From Cephalotrichum gorgonifer (taxonomy: Eukaryota > Ascomycota > Sordariomycetes > Microascales > Microascaceae): a stretch of 64,000 nucleotides of DNA. This document shows, in pieces, positions 21,554-31,333 of this stretch. Within the stretch, counting starts at the first letter, position 1; the number at the start of each line of letters is the position of its first letter. A model generated the notes under the pieces. It had not been told where the DNA came from and made no database searches. It worked only from the letters and a program-made list of their open reading frames with translations. The stretch covers positions 620,001 to 684,000 of the forward strand of contig ONZQ02000013.1 of assembly GCA_900312665.1 (NCBI GenBank), given 5' to 3'. The position numbers were made by a program, and so were the translations under genes.

Positions 21554-24060
21554 ATGAGTGAAGCCGCGGGCCCAGCCATTGCCTCGCTGGGCCAGTCCCG
21601 CTCAGGCAGCGAAGATGTATCAATGAATGGGGTCCACCCTGAGCCCAGCGTGAACGAGGATGAGGTAACGCAGTCCTCGACCGATTCGGGGTTTACTGGG
21701 CAAGATTTAATATACCTGCCCAAGACCACTGGGTCCATCCAACGACGTCGTCTACTACCCACTGGAGTCTGTTATGATGACAGGATGAGACTCCACATGA
21801 ACGTGGACTGGAGTCCCCACGACCACCACCCCGAAGACCCAAGGCGGATCGAGGAAATTTTCAACACGTTCAAGGAGAACGGCCTAATCTACCTGGGCGA
21901 TCCTAGCGAGACTGCCAGGATCCTTCGAGAGACGCCGAACAAGTACATGCTCCGCATCAGTGTCAGGTCGGCGACCAAGGACGAAATCTGCACCGCTCAC
22001 CACCCAGATCACTTCGACTGGGTCGAGTCCCTCTCCAACATGAGCTACCAAGAGCTGCGGGTCCTCACCAAAATCAAGGACGCAGGTCGCGACTCCCTCT
22101 ACGTCGGTAGCATGTCGTACACCGCCGCCCTCCTGTCGGCCGGCGGCGCCATCGAGATGACCAAGCAGGTCGTGACCGGCTCGTTGAAGAACGGCTTCGC
22201 CGTCATCCGCCCGCCCGGCCACCACGCCGAGCACGACCACGCAATGGGCTTCTGCTTCTTCAACAATGTGCCCGTCGCCGCCCGCGTGTGCCAGCGCGAG
22301 TTCCCCGAGGTGTGCCGGAAGGTCATGATCCTCGACTGGGACGTTCATCACGGTAACGGCGTCCAGAACATATTCTACGACGACCCCAACGTCCTGTACA
22401 TCTCCCTACACGTGTACTCGAACGGCGAATTCTACCCCGGCAGGCCGGATGACCCATCGGTGCCCGACGGCGGTATTAGCAACTGCGGCGCCGGGCTCGG
22501 GCTCGGGAAGAACGTCAACATCGGATGGCACGACCAGGGCATGGGAGACGGCGAGTACATGGCGGCCTTCCAGAAGATCGTGATGCCCATCGCCAAGGAG
22601 TTTGACCCCGACGTCGTCATCGTGTCGGCAGGCTTCGACGCCGCCAAGGGCGACGAGCTCGGTGGTTGCTTCGTCACTCCTGCGTGCTATGCCCACATGA
22701 CGCACATGCTGATGTCCCTCGCTAACGGCAAGGTGGTCGTGTGTCTTGAAGGCGGGTACAACCTCCGGGCCATCTCCCAGTCCGCCCTCGCCGTAGCGCA
22801 CACCCTCATGGGGGAGCCACCCCCACGCATGGAGCTTCCGGCCGTCAACAAAGACGCCCTGAGGATGCTGGCCAAGGTACAGGCATATCAGGCGCCATAC
22901 TGGGAGTGCATGCGGCAGGGGGTTGTCAGCCCCACCGACGTGCAGGATCTCGAAGCCACGAGGCTTAACGACGTCATACGCGAGTCGCACCTGGTGCAGC
23001 TGCAGAAAAAGTACAAGATGACGCCGCTGCATATCCACAGAGAGTCCCTCTTCAAGGTGTTTGAGAACCAGGTTCTCGTTACGCCGAGTATACAAGAGGC
23101 CCGCCGGATCCTCATTATCATTCACGGCCCGTAAGTCCATCCCTTTATCAGCGTCATCTTCGTTCTATCACCAGCTTTCTAATGGAGAGGTACCTGGCAG
23201 CCCAAGGATCGTCGCTCAGCTCGACGTTGACAACAGTCTGGACCCTCACAACGCGTTCGTGGTATGGATGTACCTTTTCCTCTTCACGTTCAGACCTTGA
23301 ACTAACTCTGCGATCAAAGATCGACGATGTACACCCATACATCAACTGGGCGATCTCGAATAATTTTGGAGTTATGGACATCAACATCCCTTCGTATGAA
23401 GAAAATGGATTCGTAGGTTTCAAGAGCGCACTGCCGGATGGAAGCCCATCAGCCGAGCTAACCTTGTCTTCTCAGGACCTCGAGCCATTCGCGCCCCGCA
23501 TGGGCGAGCGGGCCCTCGAAGTTAGGGTACAAGAGTTAATGTGCTACCTCTGGGACAACTACATCCAACTCTACGACAGCACAGAGATCTTCCTGTTAGG
23601 GGTCGGGAATGCACACGTGGGTGTGAAATCACTCCTAACTTCCAGAGGTAGGCCCCCAACACCCGGACCAGGATATCCCTGCCCATCCCCACACTTAGAT
23701 TCGATACTCGGATATCCCATCGTCCCCCCCCGACTAACAACCCTCCCAGAATCTTCAGACAAAGTCTCCGGCATCATAAACTTCGTCACCGAGTCGCTCA
23801 AGGCCGTTAAGTCCGACATGAACCCCGAGCTGTCGAGTTGGTACAGGGACAACTCCCGTGTGTACGTCGGGTTCGACCACGTCTGCTGGAAGGATCCAGA
23901 CCTCAAGCGACGGGTAACGAAGAAGCGATTCGGACATGTGCTGCATAGCACTGCCTCGGGTCTCAGCATGATGATGCGGCAGCATGCAGCGGAGGTCCAG
24001 GAGTGGATTTTGGGAAGGCTTCAGGACGGTGGCGATACGACGGAAGATGAGGCGATGTAG
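21554..24060 (+). CDS. HDA1: Class II histone deacetylase Hda1/Clr3 with C-terminal Arb2 domain
   Basis: Five exons: 21554-23130, 23201-23261, 23320-23412, 23476-23647 and 23750-24060; 737 residues. The deacetylase domain (about 80-420) has every hallmark: RPPGHHAEHDHAMGF (from R219), DWDVHHGNG (261-269), SAGFDAAKGD (358-367) and LEGGYN (398-403), so zinc and active-site residues are intact. From about 510 on it carries the Arb2-type domain of fungal Hda1 (ARRILIIIHGP, LDVDNSLDPHNAFVV, YINWAISNNFGVMDINIP, YLWDNYIQLYDSTEIFLLG). The family removes acetyl groups from histones, notably H3K14 in Clr3, and supports heterochromatin silencing. The start is the first ATG; a TTG seven codons upstream is in frame. 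Introns three (63 nt) and four (102 nt) are multiples of three with no stop, so retention would keep the frame. Neighbouring genes are unrelated in function. Confidence 0.93.
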
Positions 24061-24741
24061 AGGGCTTAGCGTGGCATGGCACAATTTTGACAGGAGCCTA
24101 GTGGAAGTGAATAATTGCTGGTTTACAAGTGGTCGCCACGGGGCGATCCTCGCTTAAGTTAGGGGTAGTGTTGGTTGAACGGATCACATTCCGTTGAGGC
24201 TTATTCCGGCCATATTTTGGGTTTGTAATGTATTTTACTGAGGGGTTGTGGGTTAAGGGGATGAGCCGTTTTCGAAGTTTGCTTTCATGAGATGTCGGTC
24301 CGGAGAATGAGAGAGTACTAGCTGAAATAACAAATAACCTCGATGAAACTCACAGAGCTAGAGTATTCAACTTGCAATTTTACAAATGTCAACAGCTGTA
24401 GATACTTGACACAGTTGGCGCTAGTCCGCCCCTGTCTCGGAAAAACGTAGCATACCACCCGATGCGCCAATCCCGATGCGCGTCCTTAACTTTTTCCACC
24501 CGAGTAGCACCTGCCCGACCACCAAAGCCGTTGTCGCGCCCAGGACATTCCCAAAGCCATCAGTGGCGAACGGGATCGCTGCCTACAACTGCAAACCCCC
24601 CGCCCCCAAGACTCGACGGGCGCTATCCGGTCACCCTTCTTCTCCGGACAACGCTCCTTCCTTCGCTCGACCGCCGAGGACGAACCCTTTATCACCCGCT
24701 TTTACTTCGCCTCGTTGTCTAGAGAGCTCCGCGTCGACGTT
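24061..24741. other. Intergenic region HDA1 to RD/RS-rich gene
   Basis: 681 bp. Relatively AT-rich 3' flank of HDA1, turning C-rich from about 24460 into the leader of the next gene. No gene recognised. Confidence 0.55.
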
Positions 24742-26957
24742 ATGGATCGCGACAGGGACCGCGACAGGGACAGGGACAGGGATAGGGACAGGGAGAGGGA
24801 GAGGGATAGAGAGAGGGATAGAGAGAGGGATCGCGATAGGGAGAGGGATAGGGATAGGGATCGCGATAGGGAGAGAGATCGCGATAGGGATTGGGACAGA
24901 GATCGTGATAGGGACCGCGATAGGGACCGTGATAGGGATCGCGATCGAGACAGAGATAACAGGAGTAGGAGGTTTGTCGTGCCCACGCGCCCACCCAACA
25001 CCTTCAAACGACTCCCTCGCCGCCATACCAGTGGGGTACCGGGGGGGGGGAGGGGGGACTATGAACCAGCTCGCTAACCTGTGATCCTTTAGATACGACG
25101 ACGGAGAGGTGAAGATGTACGGAATGGGCGAATCGTGGAGGCCTTTCAACGGCGGCGCCTCCCGGGATCGCTCTCCCCCGCGCAGAGCTCGCAGTCCCGC
25201 GCGAGACCGCCCTCGCAGCCCCCTTCCAAGCCGAACGCGCAGTCCCCTCCCAAGCCGGCCGCGCAGCCCCGTCCGAGATCGCCCTCGCAGTCCCCTCCCA
25301 AACCGCCCACGTAGCCCCGTCCGAGACCGACCGCGCAGCCCCGCCCCCCGACCGCGCAGCCCCATCCGAGATCGCCCGCGCAGCCCAATCCGAGACCGCG
25401 CGCGTAGCATAATCCGAGATCGCCCGCGCAGCCCTCGACCGCGCACGCCGCTCCCCGCGTCGGATAGCTATGTGCCCGGCCGGGCGTCCCCCCGGCGCCG
25501 ATCACGTAGCGCGGATCGGTTCCGCCGGGAGAGGTCTCGCGATCGCGAGTGGCGACGTCGCGAGCGCACGCGTAGTCCGCCTCCGCGCCGCNNNNNNNNN
25601 NNNNNNNNNNNCGCCCGCTCGCCCCCCCGCCGGGACGCCAGAGACTGGGACAGGGATAGGGACAGGCGCGACGGACACTGGGACCCGCGGGACCGGCCGC
25701 CCCCCGATAGAGACGACGTACGGTATGCTCAGGTCCCTATGTGCGAGGAAAGAAATCCCTCATATCTAACTAACGAGACACAGTAATAGACGATCAAGGT
25801 CGCCCCTCAACAGGGACCGCCTGCCCCGTGAGCGATCGCCTTTCAGGAGGACGCCCCCGACGGGGCCAAGGGGGGGTTCGTATCGACCGCGGTCGAGGAC
25901 CCCGCCCCGGCGTGATGAGCGGCCTCCTCTTCCGATTCGGGCTAGTCCCCCGCGGAATACCGCCTTCTCACCAAACCTGCCCTCCCAGGCTGCCTCCCGC
26001 ATCTCGTCCCCGCGGCGGCCTTCCAGCAACGTACCATCGCGGCAGCCCACCCGCGAGCAGACGCCTCAGCAACAGCCCGGCAGCCCACCCCCGGTGCCTC
26101 GGGAAGCACCACCGCCGCGGGCAGCCGCCCAGGAGCTGCCTCCTGCGCCAAGCGTGAGTGCCCCAGCCGTGAGTTCACCAGTCGTCAGTCCGCCAGCAGC
26201 GAGTGCACCAGCCGTGAGTGCGCCTACCGCAGGTGCACCCGGCGTGAGCACATCAGGCGTGAGCGCACCGGGCGCAAATGTGCCAAGCGCGAAATCTCCA
26301 CCGCGTGGGCCAGCCGCCCTTCGTCCGCCGCCGACGGGACCTTCGAGAAATATGGTACCCCAGGGTGTCTCCCCGGGACGCCCCCCGCCCACCGGACCGT
26401 CACAGGCGGGAGCAAGGAGCCCCTCGGTACCTCCCGCGGGACCTAGAGGCTACGTGCCGTCCCCCAGAGGTAGCTACGCTGGTCGTGGAACCCGCGGGTC
26501 CTGGGCATCGCCCGGTCCTCCCCGTCACACGGCCGGGCCCCAACCGACAGCTCCCAGCGCCGGCATACCCACTGGGCCCCGCTTCCCCGCCGCCTCGGCG
26601 CCACAAGCCGCGACGCCGCCCGCGAAATACGTCCCTCCCGCCCCTCCCGCGCGGCCGACGCTGGCGCAGTCCATCCTAGCAACCCTGCCCCAGGTTATCC
26701 CTGGGGGGAAGATCGACCCGGCCTTGGTCCCCGCGACGACGGGCGTGACGCGCGAGGTGGAGGGCCACCTGAAGAAGCTGAAGGAGGAGGAGGAGAAGCT
26801 GAGGGACGAGCTGAGGGTGAAGCAGGAGAGACTGGCGAAGAACCTGCAGGGGTGGGATAAGCTCGGGCGGGAGGCCAAGGTGTGGGAGGTCAGGAGCGAC
26901 CTGAGCGAGAAGAGCATGAGGAGTTTGGCGGGGGACGGGTCGGGTGCTGCGTTTTAG
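24742..26957 (+). CDS. Arg/Asp- and Arg/Ser-rich, proline-rich coiled-coil protein, spans assembly gap
   Basis: Proposed exons 24742-24971, 25093-25722 and 25784-26957, about 677 residues including the gap. The N-terminus is almost pure Arg-Asp/Arg-Glu repeats encoded by a hexamer array. Exon 2 joins as NRSRRYDDGEVKMYG, then becomes RS/RP-rich (repeats of RPRSPVRDRPRSP), as in nuclear splicing-associated SR-repeat proteins. Exon 3 continues RNRRSRSPLNRDR, then a long Pro/Ala/Ser stretch with repeated VSAP, and ends in a charged coiled coil (HLKKLKEEEEKLRDELRVKQERL). Donors GTTTGT and GTATGC with acceptors TTTAG and ACACAG keep phase. No catalytic or RNA-recognition motif is seen. A role in mRNA processing or nuclear speckles is inferred from composition alone. 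The 20-N gap makes the middle uncertain, although the frame agrees on both sides. Confidence 0.6.
24745..24960. repeat. Hexanucleotide microsatellite coding for Arg-Asp/Arg-Glu
   Basis: About 36 degenerate copies of a GAYAGG/GAYCGC-type hexamer in phase with the reading frame. Such arrays are prone to length change, and this one begins the N-terminus of the RD/RS-rich protein. Confidence 0.85.
25592..25611. other. Assembly gap (20 N)
   Basis: Exactly 20 unknown bases inside an exon of arginine-rich repeats. The true gap length is unknown, though the same frame continues on both sides. Confidence 0.99.
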
Positions 26958-28406
26958 GGGATGAGAGGTCGTGGACGATACTACCTAAGTATTAAAGACA
27001 AGTAGCCGAGGTGGGCTAATGTTACGAGATCGACAGGTCAAGGAGCACGATAGTTCAGGGGGGAGAAGGGGGGTGGATCTGAGCGGCTCGAAGGGAAGTC
27101 GGGGGTTTTACCTGTATAACTCAGTGTAATAGCATATTTAATCAACAGCGATGGAGCCATATCGTTTGCCGATGAGGGTTAAGTAGATGCCTTCAAATGC
27201 GTTTTTTTTTCCACTTGCTCTGTCCGGTCGGGTGGATGCCATATCCTGTGCGCTTTATCGCCTGTACTGTCCGACCCGACGCGGCGCTTTCTGTGACCTG
27301 CGGCCGGTCATATCATACAGGGTCTCAAGAGGGTTCGTACAATGGGTTGACGAGGAGGATGGTGATTCCCTAGCCAATTAGCCCTCCCACTCTCGCATTA
27401 TCTGACAATGCAGGCTCGTTTCGCGCATCTAGGTCCGTTGTCTACTTGCCTCCTCCATCCTACCTGATGAAGTATCCCACTCGTCCTAATCCAGTTTCCA
27501 TCCGAAAGCTAATACGATGTTGACGCGAGGCTGATATATGTCCCTTTTATTATCTTCTTTTTTTTACTATTCTTTAGGAGGGTGACGCGTTCATCTTTGT
27601 AACATGTCCATGTTCTTTCTATCCATAATATTTCGTTCGAAACGGAGCGCGTCTTTGTGTTACGTGGGATATTTTTATGCAGCTTTTCTATCAGCCAAGA
27701 GCGAGAGCTGTTCTGGGCTCGGGACACCCTCGATGGAAATGTGAGGTCAAACGAAATAGGTCACTGTTGCACGGTTGAGCTAACCGTAACCTGAATAACC
27801 CTAAGTGACTTTTTTTCACCTCTGGCATGAAACTGGCCCATGAATATTGAGTTTTCGCTGGGACGGACAGCACGAGAGACAAAGAAGTGGAACCGGAGGG
27901 GCTTAGTATCCTATCCCGTATAACATATTTCTGCGTCCTTAGATGAACTTCCAGACTGAATAGTCAACTCTCAACACTGTCCGCACCCATATATTTTGAG
28001 GATGTACAACACTTTCCTTTGGTGGATGGACTAGTATCAGTATTACATTTAATAGTACCTATCCACCAAAATATGCCCCGGTATTAGTGTCAGTCTCAAG
28101 CAATGCAGCTAGGAGGACATATATATTGCACCGCTTTGCACGATAGACTATACGTGTATCGCCTACTCTTCATGAAAGCTTAGAGACTATCGTGTTTCAT
28201 TTCCACTAAAGGTCCACTGCACACTTTCACCTTCACCACCTTATCTAACCTAAGTGGACGTTCTTCCTGCCACCGGCGTAGTATATCTTGTCTCGCACCG
28301 CTCGATCACACTTCTCCTTTCAATCCTCTGTTGAAGGACTGGCCAGGCTACGGGTACTACTCTCGACACTATATCAACGGAGGCAGGCTCATGAAAGGCT
28401 CTTCAT

Positions 28407-28502
28407 AGCACCTCAGAATCAAGCCTTGAGAGGCCACGTACTGAGATACTGCACAGCACGCCAGAGTCAAGCCTCGAGGGGCCATATACTGAGATACTGT
28501 GT
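28407..28502. repeat. 48-bp tandem duplication, two diverged copies
   Basis: Copies at 28407-28454 and 28455-28502 both contain TCAAGCCT, GGCCA and ACTGAGATACTG at matching positions. Most of the roughly ten differences are transitions. The 48-bp period preserves frame: an ORF across it reads two similar 16-residue units. Confidence 0.8.
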
Positions 28503-30817
28503 ATGTGGACGGCAGGTAGCAAGTGCAGGAGGGGCGCAATCTTTACTCCAAGACCCCCATCATGTAAGTTGGATCTCTGTAGGAAGGTGTGCTATTACTC
28601 GTAGCATTCTTGAAATATGCAATAAATCCGTTACTGGTGCTAACCGAGCCCCCGGTAGGTGTATTCCATCACGTATGCCTTCGAGGTCCATGGGAGACCC
28701 CATCGGGAGTTGCCAGCCTCAGGAAACCGGAAACTCCACAAAAGCCAGAGTGCTCTTGTTATGAGCTCCCTCCAGCGTGGTTTAAGGTGAGGGTGGGTAG
28801 ATATGGCCGTACATATGCCTCATACCCTCAAGCGATATGGTGAACTACCACTGCACTCGTACGTTCCCAGAGTACCTTATGACGCGCTGTTCCCAGTACG
28901 TTTTGGGCCGATGAGGCCCAACATCAATGGGAAGCGCCGAGTCCACTTGTTGTAAACACGGTGTTTGGCCGGTATTTAGAAGAGTTGTACTCCGAGGTTG
29001 CTTGCATAACAAAAAGCTGAAGCCCAGTACATGAAACATACATACTTACAGCGTGGTTACCAAGACATACACTCCTACATCATTCTCTTCACCTGGCCGT
29101 GATAAACGTCTCTCCCACCATAGACAAGCGAGATAGAACCCATGTAAGCCCAAAAGGCTCGAAGATCATCGGAGTCCTGTGGTAGGGATAAGTTGGAAGA
29201 AGCGAGAGGAAGTACCAGAGAAGGCAGCCCCTCCCAGGACGCTCGTGGTATAGGAGACCGTTCGCGTCCTCTCCATTCGGGGTTGGCTCTACAAGAGCTG
29301 CTAAAGGGTGTTCATGTGTGGGATATATTCACGGGAAACTCTGCTCCTGGCTGAAGCTGGTTGATCAGCGGGAGACGAGGGTTGGGCGGCCGGCTGCAAC
29401 ACAGGTTCCAAGAGGGCCATGGTGTACGGGATGTGACTATTACAAGCGACGGGGACATCATTTTCTCTAAGAAGTTGCATCCATTTCCTCAGAATGGCAC
29501 CCGGATCTCGAGCTTCTGGACTCCATATCTTTGTCTCCTCTCGATGGAACCGCAGTCTCGACGTGAGGACCCCGCGCTTGGGCTCTACGTTTTTTTTCCA
29601 TCCCGCCCGCATAGACGACTTTGGCAATTCCCAGGGTTATATGGTGCCCTCTGATATCTTTTCGAGTGGAGCTTTCCCGGGTCAGCAACACCTTGCTCGT
29701 AGGCGAGCAGTGGCGCGGGATCCATGTTCGTGGCCGCCCGTGAATCTACTGGCTCTATATGCCAGGATAATTCACCTGCCGCATCCTCGACACTTACATC
29801 AACAAGAGGTACAGATATCACCGAGGCTAGGAAAGCATCTCTCCCATGCCACTCCATCCTACTCTCTCATGGGCCAGCCGTTCGCTTTTAGTTTTATTTG
29901 TATTCGTATTTTTTTTTGTTTCTTAGGCAGGTGTCTGAAAACGAGAACTCGCTCTACATGTAACCATTATCCCCAACAGGAACAGCCCAGGGGCCTACAC
30001 GTAATTCAAGGGACTCCGACGAGCGTTGCCCGCATGGTGGAGAACCGGCGTCTTCGTCGTTCGTCTCTGAGCCCGCAAACACCCACCGAAGCCCGGCATG
30101 CGATGATACCATTACCTCATTTACTCCGTGGCATATCGATTGGCTCATCGCGTCACGACACACAGGTAAACCTTCCGTTTCCGTACCATGTAACCCTGCC
30201 TACCCAAGATGACGCGGTCGACTACGGAGAAAACCGAGGCGCGCGAATTCACTTGGCAAACCCACCCCGGGACTGTCGCCTCTCCTCCACTCGCGATGTT
30301 CGTTCTCCCATACCAAGCGTGGAACGAGGAACAACATTTCATTTACATACTGTCCTCGCGTCCATACCAGTCCCGACAGACAATTTCGAGTTCAGTAGAT
30401 CCGGCCACGACAAGAAAGAATACACGGTATAGCTCCTCTCTCAGATTACCTCCACGCCACCTTTTCCGCTCGTCTGTCGTATCCTTTTCTCTTCCCCAGC
30501 CCTTACCAGGGAAGTGTAATCAGATCTGTAACCCAGCATACAGATTGAATTTACTCGTTCCCCCTTCCCAAGCCCCTTGCTCGGATAGAGCAATGAATAT
30601 GGCACGTGAGGTCCCCCCCTCCGCTTTACAAACAACATTGAATCCTTCAACACAGCATCACGGAAAACTAACACGAAAAGAAAAAAAACGGCGCAAACAA
30701 TACCCCAGTCTGGATATGCATCTATGCAATATATTGCATACCACGGTCGCCACGCATGACGGACGTTCAGGAAACACCAGAAAACGCGTCCTGACACAAT
30801 CTCTTGGGAATACATGG

Positions 30818-30845
30818 TTTTTTTTTTTTGAAAAAAAAAAAAAAA
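30818..30845. repeat. T12-G-A15 homopolymer palindrome
   Basis: Twelve T, one G, then fifteen A, flanked by GG on each side. It could extrude as a hairpin or reflect repeat expansion. The length is prone to sequencing error. Confidence 0.85.
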
Positions 30846-31333
30846 GGTTGAAATTTACAGTATTACCTGGAAAGCCACCGCCCTCGAACAAAGATCTCAC
30901 AAATCAAATAATAATACCCTTCCCCTTTCCCACCGGCACCACACTCCACCATTCCGAATAACCGCCAAAAGCCCTGAATGTATGACATGGTATAGATATC
31001 CCCCCCTCTTCCTTGACGCCGCAATCCGAAACCTCCGCCCTTGAGCATACATCGTAGCCAGCGCTTTCCCTCGTCTTTCCGTCTAGCTCTACTGGACATG
31101 GTGATAGCAGAAAAAAAATTAAAGAAAAATAAAAAAAAAAGCCGCCGTCAGCAAGGAAAACAAACAAGAACGACGGCGTGTTTGAAGTCGTACACGACCG
31201 GACGGGAATCCTTCATGAGCGCCCCCAGCGCCAGCAACCACTCGTGAAACCGAGTATTAAACCAATCTAACTAACACACAGAAGAAGAGAAAATGACTTC
31301 ACTCCCCGGCCCTGCGGCATCAAGACCCCGCCC

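Larger units (their letters stand above)
26958..31333. other. 4.4 kb gene-poor region between convergent genes
   Basis: The longest stretch without a recognisable gene. It is lower in GC than the flanking exons and has several homopolymer runs. A 48-bp tandem duplication lies at 28407-28502 and a T12-G-A15 palindrome at 30818-30845. A 312-codon plus-strand ORF (29494-30432) overlaps several 70-110 codon minus-strand ORFs, none with a recognisable domain. It may hold decayed or lineage-specific genes or non-coding transcripts. Confidence 0.5.

Noticed and set aside
24631..25446. 271-codon minus-strand ORF with IPIPIP and GLRGRSR repeats
   Set aside because: Shadow of the RD/RS hexamer and Arg-rich repeats on the plus strand; its repeat periodicity is that of the real gene.
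29494..30432. 312-codon plus-strand ORF as a protein gene
   Set aside because: Length is suggestive, but no domain, signal or family resemblance is visible and several minus-strand ORFs overlap it. Kept as a finding, not annotated as CDS.
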